From assembly GCA_001936135.1 (NCBI GenBank), contig CP012812.1, forward strand, positions 1,178,001-1,242,000: a stretch of DNA of 64,000 nt, given 5' to 3'. Positions 43,149-52,873 of this stretch are shown here, piece after piece. A program made the translations under genes and the position numbers. Every line of letters starts with the position of its first letter. Positions within the stretch are counted from its first letter, which is position 1. Origin of the DNA: Saccharomycopsis fibuligera x Saccharomycopsis cf. fibuligera. Lineage: Eukaryota; Ascomycota; Saccharomycetes; Ascoideales; Saccharomycopsidaceae. The notes under the pieces are model-generated. The model did no database searches and was not told where the DNA came from. It saw nothing but the letters and a program-made list of their open reading frames with translations.

Positions 43149-43691
43149 TTTTTGGTGGACTTGCTCTATATTTTGGGTATGGTATTGGTAATTTATGAGT
43201 CTGTGCTTCACCAGATAAACAGCGATGAAGTAATTTTTTTTTTTTTTTTTTTTTTTTTTCTTTTTCTTTTTCTAAAATTTTCGTTTTTTGACATTTTTTC
43301 GGCGACGGCACTTTCTGTCTTTAAGTGAATCAACCGATGAGCAACGAGCCACTCCACGACAATAATATCAGTTAAAGAGTTACAAAGAGGAAACAAAGGG
43401 CCCCCAAAATTTCAGAAATAGAATCCTGAGGATTATATCAATTCAAGCATAGCTTGTTGTCTCTACCAGAACCCGGTAGCACTGCCTTTTCCAGGTAAGA
43501 AGACATCCTTAATCAATGGCCAGCACTCATAACCATAACGCCATTGCCGCGGCCCAAAACAGAAACTGATTCAAACAACAACGACACATTCGTAAGACTA
43601 TACCACCATAGATATTAACAGGCAAAATATAAAGACAGACAGCACCGGAGCAGCTTGGTGCATATCTCAGCCGCTGCCTTATCTTTTCATC
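43149..43691. promoter_or_regulatory. Divergent promoter between TRM140 and RAM2
   Basis: 543 bp, with a T run at 43232-43259 close to TRM140 and a more balanced stretch (43400-43680) upstream of RAM2. No named motif. Confidence 0.5.
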
Positions 43692-44742
43692 ATGTCGCAA
43701 GAAAAGACAATGGTACGTTATGCTCTCCCTTTAAGCAATACGCCGTCATCGCTTACTAACTTTCCAGGATAATTACAACTACGACGACGTGGAGCCGTTG
43801 CCTTTGGACGACTCCAAAGCCCAATTGGGCCAGATAATGTACTCTCAAGAGTACCGAACGGTTCTTGGGACCCTCAGAGCCCTTCTTGCTGCCAAGGAGT
43901 ATTCTGAGCGTGCTTTGGCTGTCACTAGCCATGCCATCAGCTTGAATCCGGCCCACTACACCGTATGGCAGTACCGATACCATATCATTCGCCATTTTGC
44001 GGAGCTGCAAAAGACCCCAGAGCTAAAAGCACAGTATATTGAAAAAGAGCTCGAATATAATGAAGGTGAGGCGATCAGCCATCCGAAGAACTACCAGATA
44101 TGGAACTACAGAGAGCTGCTTATGAAACTTAACCCGCATCCAAACCCAAAGAAAGAGTTCCCCATTATTGAAGCTATCATTATTGAAGATAACAAAAACT
44201 ATCATACTTGGTCATATAGAACTTGGCTTGTTACTTATTTTCAACTCTACAAAGAAGATAGTGAGATCAATTTCGTTAATATTTTGTTGTCGAAGGATAT
44301 TCGCAACAATAGTGCTTGGAATTTCCGTTTTTTTTTAAAATTTAGTAGCGCAACACATTTCAGCAGCGATGAAGAGATAGCTTATGAGATAAAATATACC
44401 AAGAGAGCCATCTCTGATTCGCCACAAAATTCCAGTGCTTGGAACTATTTGCTTGGAGTGTACGATGTTGGAAAGAGAGATCTAGATGATTTGGAAGAGT
44501 TTTGCTTGCAGTTTGTTGATTTTGATAACTTGGATGTGACGGAAGAAGAGAAAAATGAGAAAGAAAGTGGAGATTTTACAGAACCTATTGTAAAGTCTGT
44601 TTATGCAGTGGAAGCGTTGCAAAAGATTTATGAGCAAAAAGAAAAGAGCAAATCATTAAAAGCATTGAACTTGCTATCAAAGGTTGATCCCATTAGGGTG
44701 AATTATTGGAACTACAAGAAGTCGTTGCTTGGGAGCGTGTAG
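43692..44742 (+). CDS. RAM2: Protein farnesyl/geranylgeranyltransferase alpha subunit Ram2 (spliced)
   Basis: Ram2 is the shared alpha subunit of farnesyltransferase (with Ram1) and geranylgeranyltransferase I (with Cdc43). Two exons, 43692-43712 (MSQEKTM) and 43768-44742, join in phase 0 to give 331 aa. The first residues of exon 2, DNYNYDDVEPLPLDD, resemble the start of S. cerevisiae Ram2, and 43789 (the first start-like codon in the big frame) is only a GTG, so exon 1 is needed. The alpha-subunit repeats are clear: TVWQYRYHII, NYQIWNYRELLM, NYHTWSYRTWLV, NNSAWNFRFFLK, NSSAWNYLLGVY and NYWNYKKSL. The CTG codon at 44116 falls where I recall Ser in S. cerevisiae Ram2. Confidence 0.93.
43713..43767 (+). 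other. 55-bp spliceosomal intron in RAM2
   Basis: Donor GTACGT at 43713-43718, branch site TACTAAC at about 43754-43760, acceptor TTTCCAG ending 43767. It is very short but has all consensus elements, and removing it restores the conserved N-terminus. Confidence 0.9.
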
Positions 44743-45142
44743 AAAAAAATCTCACTAGTTATTAATGTTTATTTAATATAGCTTTATAGCTATGCTAATA
44801 CATTTTTGTTTTGTCTCAAGTTTGTTGTGGGTCGTAACTAAAATTTGTAGATGACCATTGGTACATTTATCACATAGGGCTACTACAGGTTGTGGGTTGA
44901 AATATATATTATATCCCATGTATTCAATGTTTTTGAGGATGTAGTAATACTCAGGTAGACAGGATTCTTGGAATACTCAAAACGAAATGCAAATAACGGC
45001 TAAGTAAAGAATAAAAAAACAATAAAGGATAATTGAAAGATGTAGAGAGTATATTATAATGATGGTGTATGGGTGCAGTGAGAAGATGTAAGGATGCGAA
45101 GGGCATCGACAACCCACAAAAACGTAAACAAAAACTATCAAC
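44743..45142. other. RAM2 3' region and APC15-type gene promoter
   Basis: 400 bp between two plus-strand genes, AT-rich. A TATATATT element lies at about 44901-44908. No other feature. Confidence 0.5.
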
Positions 45143-46885
45143 ATGAGACAGTGTTTTATTACCAACGACACCGCCATTTTCCCACACGAAAGCACAACAA
45201 CAACAACAACAACAGCAACAACAACAACCGCCATAATGTTCTTGCCTAATTTGATGCCGGCTAGCACCCCGCTATGGCTCGATGAGTCCGACAAAGGTGC
45301 TAAATACCTCCGCCAACGACGTCAGCTCGGCAACACTGCACCTCGAAGCCAGCGCCAGCGTCAACAACAACAGCAGCAACAAGCACAACAGCAGCAGCAA
45401 TATTCAAGAAGTCAGCCCAACTCAGCAACCCCGGCTGGAGGAGGAGGAGCGGTTGGAATGCGAGGTGTTCGTATTGAGCCACCACTTTCTTCGTACTCAT
45501 CTGCTTGTGTTGGCGCTACAATTTCAACTGTCCCATCATCTTCCTTCAGCAATGAAGTTGAGTCGCGGTTAGCTTATTTGAATAGTATCAAAACTTATGG
45601 ATACTCATATTTGAAGCCATTGGGGATTGGGCGCACTATGCAGAATATTATTGATGAGCAGAATTTGGAAATACAAGAAAACGGCCATGCTACAGAGTAT
45701 ACCGAGTCTATGGCTAATGCGGCAGTCGCCGGTACAGCTGAGAATTTTCTCACTGATACAAACAATATTAACATGAATAACAATCATAGCAACAACAACA
45801 ACAACGGATTGATTATAAATAATACTGACAATAGTAACACGAATAATAACAATAATGCGGGAATCATTTTTCAAGACCCTACCATTGATATTGGCGAAGA
45901 TGATGGCCCACAGCATCAAGGAACATATGATGATGATCATGATCATCACATTGACAGTCATGATTTAATAAGGCATACAAATAATTCAACTCAGCCGCAG
46001 GCTGAAGGCACTGGTTTTACAACGAATAATAGTGCAAATTTCACCGGGATCCAGCAGTCAAATCTTGAAGTTGACTTGGATGCTGCTATTCCAGATCACG
46101 ATAATGATGACGATGACGATGATGACGAAGGTGCAGGATATTTGGATGATGTATTCAATGAGTACAATGCCAGCAACAATGACGACGATGATGAAGTATA
46201 TGGCTATGATGGCAGTGATAACAGACATGCAGATGAAGGATTCATGGCAGCTGAAGAAGAGTATGAAGATGATGATGAAGAGCAAGAACATAACGATAGT
46301 ATGAGCAACAACAACAGCAATAATAATAATGGTGACCTACTTGAAGGGCATCGTCGACAAAGAGCGCGTATTGGTAGCGAATACTATGACCATGAAATTG
46401 ATGCTGATTTTTTGCAACTTAGAGCTCATGGTACAAGAAACATTAGCACAAGTACAAGAATTTCGTCTTTCAATAATCATAGTGCGCATAGTGGTATTAC
46501 CGGTGACACAGCTGCCACCGCTACTAGCGCAACTACTGCAAATTCCAATCCTATCTCTAACATTAACAGCAGTACTGCTGCTACTAGTACCGCAGTTGAG
46601 GGTCATTTGGGTAATCCATATATTAACATGAATATAAACGGCAATAGCAGTGTAAATTATTACAATAATCTGAACTTATCACATAGCGATTTCAGTTATC
46701 TGGCTTTTGGTATTGCTGGTGGCGATAATGGCGGTGGCGGCGGCGGAAACCCTCATAGCGTGGCTCATCCGAGAGCACTGCTGATTCATTCAGATATTTA
46801 TAATCTGTTCTCAAGAAATACTACACAAAATGAAGAGGAAGAAGAGGATAATGATCATGATAACTCGGATATGGAAATGGATTGA
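45143..46885 (+). CDS. Anaphase-promoting complex subunit, Apc15/Mnd2-like
   Basis: Apc15 (yeast Mnd2) is a small APC/C subunit that controls checkpoint complex turnover and meiotic APC/C activity. Near the N-terminus the protein has MFLPNLMPASTPLWLDESDK, and after a Gln/Gly insert comes EVESRLAYLNSIKTYGYSYL-KPLGIGRTMQ; the L-P-I/L-G-x-x-x-T-M block with a preceding E...R...I helix is the Apc15 signature. The remaining ~400 residues are disordered and acidic/Asn-rich (DDDDDDDEGAGY, EEEYEDDDEEQE), consistent with the acidic tail of the family. The frame opens at ATG 45143, but the conserved region begins at Met32 (45236), directly after CAA repeats that look like a leader, so 45236 may be the real start. 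The total of 580 aa is long for this family. Confidence 0.7.
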   Translation: MRQCFITNDTAIFPHESTTTTTTTATTTTAIMFLPNLMPASTPLWLDESDKGAKYLRQRRQLGNTAPRSQRQRQQQQQQQAQQQQQYSRSQPNSATPAGGGGAVGMRGVRIEPPLSSYSSACVGATISTVPSSSFSNEVESRLAYLNSIKTYGYSYLKPLGIGRTMQNIIDEQNLEIQENGHATEYTESMANAAVAGTAENFLTDTNNINMNNNHSNNNNNGLIINNTDNSNTNNNNNAGIIFQDPTIDIGEDDGPQHQGTYDDDHDHHIDSHDLIRHTNNSTQPQAEGTGFTTNNSANFTGIQQSNLEVDLDAAIPDHDNDDDDDDDEGAGYLDDVFNEYNASNNDDDDEVYGYDGSDNRHADEGFMAAEEEYEDDDEEQEHNDSMSNNNSNNNNGDLLEGHRRQRARIGSEYYDHEIDADFLQLRAHGTRNISTSTRISSFNNHSAHSGITGDTAATATSATTANSNPISNINSSTAATSTAVEGHLGNPYINMNINGNSSVNYYNNLNLSHSDFSYLAFGIAGGDNGGGGGGNPHSVAHPRALLIHSDIYNLFSRNTTQNEEEEEDNDHDNSDMEMD

Positions 46886-48278
46886 TTTGGAATACTATCT
46901 AGTTACATTTCTTTTTTGCTGGCTACGAATGAACGGGTAGTAAAATAAAGTCAATTTTTTGAAATTACTTTTTTTTATGCTTAAGGCTTTATTTGTAACT
47001 GTTACTTGATAATAGTCTAATACTAACAACTAAAGTAAAACCTGTCTTTGAACTTCTTTCACACTTCACAAATGTTAACATGCTAGATAACTCTTTAATC
47101 ACATGTTTACTAAAATGACGTTTTATCTATCATCTCATATGCAAAAGCATTGGTATGCTTTTTTTTATGAACCAGCGGCTACTAAATTCTACCATAAAGC
47201 TTTTTGAAATATGATATTCCTGACAGACTGAATGTTACAATAAAGACACTGTGGCTGCATTATACTGGTAATATTTCAGCTCTTGTTTTGAGCTTGCTAA
47301 GTTTCGCATATGTAACTTCACTTTTTCTCGTATATTAATTTATAGAAAGGAGGCAAGGTTTGTTGCTTTCTATTTAATTCGGAAGAAGGTTTTCATTCAA
47401 CATAGTTTTTGTTTCTATTTTTATTTCTGTATGATATTGAAAACTGGAAACGACAAAGATTTGTAATGAGCAAATTTTATAATCTTTTTGCCAATGCCAA
47501 GAATTTTCATTTGCAAATTTGGGCAAAATCATGAAACAATTCATTGTTCAGCAACGGAACTGACGGTCCTTATTAATCATCATTGTCGTCATGCTTCTTG
47601 TTCTGAAGATGTCGAGTAAGACAAGCATGATCTACTTGGATATGAAATTTGAAGTTTAGATTAAAAATGGTAAGGGTAAATAAAAATTAGTGACCAAGGA
47701 TATATCAGTGTGTTAATGCAAGCTTTATGTCGGCATTTGGACAGACAAAGGATGATATAGTTTCTTGACATGCTCCCAATTTTTCATTTGTTTATTTTTG
47801 TACCATTGAATTTTTTTTTTTTTCCTACTGGCAGTCCATGTAATTTTCTGCATGATGAAAAGCTCCAATTTTTTCTTTTACTAATTAGCGGCCTTCCATG
47901 AAATAACACTCATTGAGACAAGCGAAGAACATCAATATCTTTATGTATATAATAAAGCATGCATGTCCACGAGTTGTTTCAATCATTTTTGCAAGTTTGT
48001 AACGAAACATTACAGATTATTCTCTCTTGTATCCTCTCTTTGAGTGTGTGTTTTGCACATATATTAATATACAGAACTTAACTGTTCATTTTTATTTACC
48101 TTTTTCTGATCATTTGTATAATGTTCAATATTTTATAATCTGGTTTTCCGTCTAAGCAATAAGTTGTCAACATACTGCTAAGTTTCAAAGAAACCAAACC
48201 AAAAACCAAAAAACGAGAAGACCCATACCAAAATAAATAATAGAAAAGTAACAAGAACTAGATATTAGAGAATAATAA
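46886..48278. other. AT-rich intergenic region
   Basis: 1.4 kb upstream of the small zinc-ribbon-like gene. A TACTAAC heptamer occurs at about 47023 without a matching donor. TATA-like elements (TATATAATAAA at about 47947, CATATATTAATATA at about 48058) could serve the downstream gene. No frame or RNA gene is supported. Confidence 0.5.
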
Positions 48279-48311
48279 ATGGCTTTACAAAATGGAAGAC
48301 GAGAGATCTGA
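48279..48311 (+). promoter_or_regulatory. Upstream ORF (10 codons) overlapping the next start
   Basis: ATGGCTTTACAAAATGG opens a 10-codon frame (MALQNGRREI, stop at 48309-48311) that overlaps the main start at 48292 in another frame. Ribosomes starting here would bypass the main ORF, so it could repress translation. Confidence 0.5.
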
Positions 48312-48474
48312 ACTTTCAAAATTACATTTGGATTGGTATTGTTGTGAATGCCATGGATTAAATGCAACGGATAAAGTGCTTATAATTGTTAACAAGATTG
48401 TTGCTGTTTGTACTCATTGTGACCATGAAAATTGTCGAAAATGTGTTTTAAAAGTAAAAAAGAATCCGTGGTAA
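48292..48474 (+). CDS. 60-aa cysteine-rich zinc-ribbon-like protein
   Basis: The product is complete (ATG to TAA) and contains W15-Y-C17-C-E-C20 followed by C40-T-H-C43-D-H45-E-N-C48-R-K-C51. The W-x-C-x2-C ... C-x2-C-x-H-x2-C-x2-C layout matches a widespread fungal mini zinc-binding pattern (often WxCCxC...CPxCxHxRCxxC) found in otherwise unrelated hypothetical proteins. Seven cysteines and one histidine in 35 residues, with a basic tail (KVKKNPW), argue strongly against a chance frame. Function is unknown; nucleic-acid or protein binding is possible. The upstream frame is closed by TAG at 48259, so the start is fixed unless there is an upstream exon. Confidence 0.65.
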   Translation: MEDERSELSKLHLDWYCCECHGLNATDKVLIIVNKIVAVCTHCDHENCRKCVLKVKKNPW

Positions 48475-48689
48475 GGTAAGATAAGGTGATATTAGCTTTT
48501 GCAGGTTTTTTTTTTTTTTTTCTTTTTTTCTAAAGATCCGATTATTCACTTCCTTTTCCATTTCGAGTATATAGATACTATTTTTCTGTGAAGCAATTTT
48601 TGCTCATTTAATAAAAGTTTGTTTCGTAAAAATAATTGGCAGAAAGAGTCTACGTTATGAACTATCAATAAGCTCCGGAGCAGCCGACT

Positions 48690-48833
48690 ATGGAACATAA
48701 GACTCGTCAGCGCAAAGACATCAGCTTGTCATATTTAGAAAAAATGACTTCCCTTATTAATGATGCATTGGATGCTGCAGATAAAAACAATATTAAAGTT
48801 CAACGGTCATCGATCGGCAAAACACTTAAATAA
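48690..48833 (+). CDS. Candidate 47-aa micro-ORF
   Basis: ATG to TAA frame encoding a mixed-charge, helix-forming peptide (QRKDISLSYLEKMTSLINDA, then LDAADKNNIKVQRS). It has no homopolymers and unbiased composition, unlike the surrounding AT-rich DNA. The frame is open six codons further upstream, to a CAG that could be a splice acceptor (CCGGAGCAG). It could be a micro-gene or a terminal exon. I recognise no homologue, and joining it to the 48292 gene does not keep frame with the donors available there. Confidence 0.3.
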   Translation: MEHKTRQRKDISLSYLEKMTSLINDALDAADKNNIKVQRSSIGKTLK

Positions 48834-50119
48834 GTAAAGTCTGCATATGGCCACAGCTACGGCTATTATATATACAATCTTTGAATTCCAAAACACATCG
48901 TGTTTTTCTGAAGGTATTCAACACACCACTAAGCCTAACCAAAACCATGCAAGTTCTGAACTTAATACTGTAAACTGGACAAACATAACATTTTCTTTCA
49001 AAAGATTTACACATTCATGTTGGCCAGTAAGTAGTACATATTGGCAATGTCTGCGGTGTATCTTTTTCCCTTATTCGAATTTTGAAATTTAGTTTCGCCG
49101 TTTCAATATAATTAACTTTACTTCCAAAACTTCCCACCAGATTGCAATAAATGAAACTTTTTTGATTTATAATCCAAATTCTACTGTCTAGAGCAAATTT
49201 TGAGCTAAGCAATGACTTGCGCCAATTTGTTTATTACCTTGTAATATGATAAGCAATGTATATAATAGCAAGATACACAAAAAAAAAAGCATCTTTCTCC
49301 TGTGAACATCAAAAAAGGTTTTCAATCAATATCAGTTAAATCTGAAAGTATTATTGGTCCATTTTTGTATATTCATTATAAATATTAGACAAATGTAGGA
49401 ATTTGTTGCTGACTTTTAGTGTTCGCGATATTGATGGCTTGACACCGTCATAAAATTCGAGAACATGACACTAAAATTGGAACTTGAAGCTAGGTTATTA
49501 ACCTAGGAACGCTGGAACTATTCGTGACAAGCTGTTCAAAGTGTTACAATAATTAGCGGTAGATATTTAGTAATCGTAGAATATCCAAGCATATTTTTTC
49601 AAAAAGAGTTTTTCAACAAAACACGTTCCCTAGTAGGTTAGTTTCAAACAAAAGGGTATCCTTGGGATATCAAAGCAATGCCTCTGTTATTTCGGGGCGT
49701 GACTATTTGTGTGTGCTATACTAGTATTAATGTTAAACATTCTTATTTGCGGGCTTACTTTCCAGATTGTCATTCTCCTTTTCATAGTTTAAAAGACTAT
49801 CAGTAGAGTAAACATTTTTCCTAATTTGTGCGCTTTTGTTCTTTTACTAATTTTTATTACACACACGTTTGTAAACATATTCTAAGCAGCACATAACTGT
49901 GTCATCGCCAAACATGATTGATTTACAGTCATAATAAGCTTAACTGTAATCATTTAATAAATTTGAAGAATATCTAATATTAATAGATTCGTAAACCTAT
50001 CAGGATGTTAAATTATTACTATATTAAAGTCAAATTGAAAATAAAAGTAAAAAAAAACAAATTTATCATGAACATGTCATGTTATATTACACTATATATC
50101 TTGTTCCCTCCTCTGTCTA
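48834..50119. other. AT-rich intergenic region with a 17-bp palindrome
   Basis: 1.3 kb up to the ALG11 stop. It contains the perfect 17-bp palindrome CTAGGTTATTAACCTAG at 49490-49506. Short frames on both strands have no recognisable motif. Confidence 0.5.
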
Positions 50120-52075
50120 TCAATAAACCTGCTCAACTTTACCTTTCTGTTCACGGAAATATTTATCATACTTCGTAAGTTTTTCCAAATATCTGTCCCA
50201 ATCAGCATTAAATTTATCGTTGGAAAATTTTTGCAAAACACATGCTTTACCACGAACTGAGTATTGCTTTCTTGCCAAGCTAGACATTGCTATTGCTTGA
50301 GCAAAAACTTCATGAAGTTCCGGATAACGTTGCGCAGCAGCGGCAGCTGCTGTTCCTTGGGTTTCCTGTTTACTTAAATCACTATAATCTGGATCGGTTG
50401 GAGATTGGAAAAATAATCCGGTTTCGTAACCGTCATTATTCTTTTCATGAGTATCTTTTGTACTTTCAGTATTTGACAAATCAATTTGAGAATTAGTTTT
50501 CAAGTCCCATGGAACGGCAATATCAAGTAATGGCCCTGCACTAGCATGAGAAATTGGAATTAATCCGCTAGCAATTGTTTCAACTACTGCTATACCAAAA
50601 TGTTCATTCCACATTGCGTTAAGACCAAATGAACATTGGCGGAAATATTGTTGTACAGTTTCCCATGGAGCATCAAGAATAAATTGAACATAATTGGAAA
50701 TGGATAAGGATTCGGCAAATGCAACTAATTTTTCAACAAATTTTCGATCATTGTCATTACGAATAGATCCAATGAGTACTAATCTTGGTGGTGCGGAAAT
50801 ATTATTATTGTTATTTTTGTTGGAATTAGTAGTGTTACTGTTATGTTGATCTATAAATTTGGCAAATTCTTGAAGAATGAGTTCATGACGTTTTTCTGGG
50901 CGAAATTGAGCTAAACAAACAAATGAATTATCCAGTTTTTCCCATTTTACTTGATTGGTTTCCAATGCGGAAATTTCATGCTCAAGTTGAGTTTCATCAA
51001 CAAATACCTCTGTCAGACATGGAGGATACAATTTTGCAAGTTTTACTACGTTTTCGTCCTTGTTTTTACCATCAAGCATCCACCAAATTTTGTTCAAATG
51101 ATTAAAAGTCCAACTGCCGTTGCATAACGGGATATCAATATAATAGCCAATGAAAGAATACACAACCATGAATAATTTCCAATACACATATTTTCCCGCA
51201 AGTTTCAAAGTATTACTATTGCTTTGGCTGGTTTTCAATTGAATCCATAACTTGTTGAGCATATGAGTTTGAATTATTGGGAAATGAGTATAGGATAGAA
51301 TAGGAATTTTCAACAAATGATACACGACAGGATAACTAAATGGATAGCCCATAGTGTCTAAAAAGATATCTGGTGGTAAAGCACTAATGGCTTCAAATGC
51401 TAACAATGTTGAACCAATAGCTTGTCCAAGCAAAGTCCAATTTTTCCAATACTTGTCATCAACCAAATATCTTTTAGCCAAGTAAATAAATACAACCCGT
51501 TGACGATCAAAACTCAAATCAAATCTTTTTTTTACGTTGTCCAATATTTCTTTATGAGTATCTTGATCACCAGTGTATATCACTGCGATGTTTTTTTCTG
51601 ATGCTTTTAAAGTCTGGTACACTGCTTGCCAAAGCACTCTTTCCCCACCACCACCAGCATTACAGTATGGATGGAAAAATCCAAATATGATTTTTCTAGA
51701 AGGATCAGAAATCTGTTTTGGACTAGTACGGTCAATGAACTCGTCGAAATTGTCACCAAGATCCGGTTGTTGAAGTTGAAGGTAGTTATTAGTTTTTGGG
51801 CCAGTGCTGTACAATGAGGGGTTAGCAGAAGCTAAGATAACACGGCGTCTAAAGGCACCAAGTTTGAACCCAATTGACTTGCGTGAAAGTTTTTTAGTGT
51901 TGCTCTTGCTGGCTTTGGTAAGCCTTTTTTTGTAATTCAAAGTAGGCACAAAGAAAAGCCGTTGAAAGACGCTAGATAATGTGTAAATTATTACCCCAGT
52001 GATCACCAAGGAGCTCAAGAAGGCCGTAGCAATGGTCTGGGCCTTTTCACTGGTGAAGTTGGGGAATATAGCCAT
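50120..52075 (-). CDS. ALG11: GDP-Man:Man3GlcNAc2-PP-dolichol alpha-1,2-mannosyltransferase Alg11
   Basis: Alg11 adds the fourth and fifth mannoses to the dolichol-linked N-glycan precursor on the cytosolic face of the ER. The 651-aa product has an N-terminal membrane anchor (about 12-34), a linker, then the GT-4 N-domain starting GFFHPYCNAGGGGERVLWQA (about 132-151). YTGDQD, FLDTMGYPFSYPV and LYPPC follow, then the C-domain with FVCLAQFRPEKRH, the Asn-rich insert NSNTTNSNKNNNNN, and the nucleotide-sugar motif EHFGIAVVETIASGLIPISH with its two glutamates. It is longer than S. cerevisiae Alg11 (548 aa) because of the linker and inserts. Start ATG at 52075. Confidence 0.95.
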   Translation of the reverse strand: MAIFPNFTSEKAQTIATAFLSSLVITGVIIYTLSSVFQRLFFVPTLNYKKRLTKASKSNTKKLSRKSIGFKLGAFRRRVILASANPSLYSTGPKTNNYLQLQQPDLGDNFDEFIDRTSPKQISDPSRKIIFGFFHPYCNAGGGGERVLWQAVYQTLKASEKNIAVIYTGDQDTHKEILDNVKKRFDLSFDRQRVVFIYLAKRYLVDDKYWKNWTLLGQAIGSTLLAFEAISALPPDIFLDTMGYPFSYPVVYHLLKIPILSYTHFPIIQTHMLNKLWIQLKTSQSNSNTLKLAGKYVYWKLFMVVYSFIGYYIDIPLCNGSWTFNHLNKIWWMLDGKNKDENVVKLAKLYPPCLTEVFVDETQLEHEISALETNQVKWEKLDNSFVCLAQFRPEKRHELILQEFAKFIDQHNSNTTNSNKNNNNNISAPPRLVLIGSIRNDNDRKFVEKLVAFAESLSISNYVQFILDAPWETVQQYFRQCSFGLNAMWNEHFGIAVVETIASGLIPISHASAGPLLDIAVPWDLKTNSQIDLSNTESTKDTHEKNNDGYETGLFFQSPTDPDYSDLSKQETQGTAAAAAAQRYPELHEVFAQAIAMSSLARKQYSVRGKACVLQKFSNDKFNADWDRYLEKLTKYDKYFREQKGKVEQVY

Positions 52076-52873
52076 TATAGAAAAGTCAAATCAATGACTT
52101 ATATAGTATGCTATGGATAGAGATGATATTGAAAGATTAAATTTCCTGATACACGCAATCTGTCATAGAAATAATGGGCTGCTGTCAGAATTGAGGTTTA
52201 GGGAACAGACTGGAGTTGAATGAGTTGAGGGAGCACTGTTGATAAGTGGCTTGGCCATTAGTCTTTATGTTAACGATTGGCTTTTATTTTTTTTTTTTTT
52301 TTTTTTTTTTGTTTTCTGTTTTTTTTGCTTTTCGTGGTCTTTACTTCACCCGTCTTGAATGGCTTCCCATTTCCGACAGAGCGGACAAGGAAGCGATGGA
52401 TAGCAACAGTAGCTAGCAGATAACGGTCGCTTATCTGGTCTCACATGGACTACTATTGAGCTTACTATTGATGGTAGCTTTTATTTTGCAAATTTGCAAG
52501 TTATGTAAAGAGAAAGCTTTGAGGATATAAAATAGAAGGTCCTTTACCCTGCATATCACTAATAATTACTACATGGATGGACACCGATAAGAAAAAGGCT
52601 GTAAATCATTTCTTGCCTCATCACATCAGATATCAAGTATACTAGCATCTCCTGTCTTTTTAACACAAGTGTCCTTTTAATCTAAGTGTAATATATGCGT
52701 TGAAGAGAGCAATTTATTACTGCCCAGACAACAAAAAACACATCAGAAACTCCAATGATAGTTCTCTACTCGACTTGCATATGCTTTACATTAAGACTTT
52801 GGCACATATCAACCAAATTGTTCTTGGTTCAAACTTCAGTGTAACTGAAACTAGTATGTATCTATACAAACCT
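52076..52873. other. ALG11 upstream region and MET7 3' region
   Basis: 798 bp. A 23-base T run at about 52288-52310 lies roughly 215 bp upstream of ALG11. No gene is supported; the frame at 52700 starts at a TTG. Confidence 0.5.

Noticed and set aside
43149-43211. 21-codon upstream extension of TRM140
   Set aside because: It starts at GTG; the ATG at 43148 gives a normal N-terminus.
48474-48690. Intron joining the zinc-ribbon ORF to the 47-aa ORF
   Set aside because: Available GTAAGG donors give the wrong phase with the CCGGAGCAG acceptor, the later donor lies after the stop codon, and there is no TACTAAC branch site.
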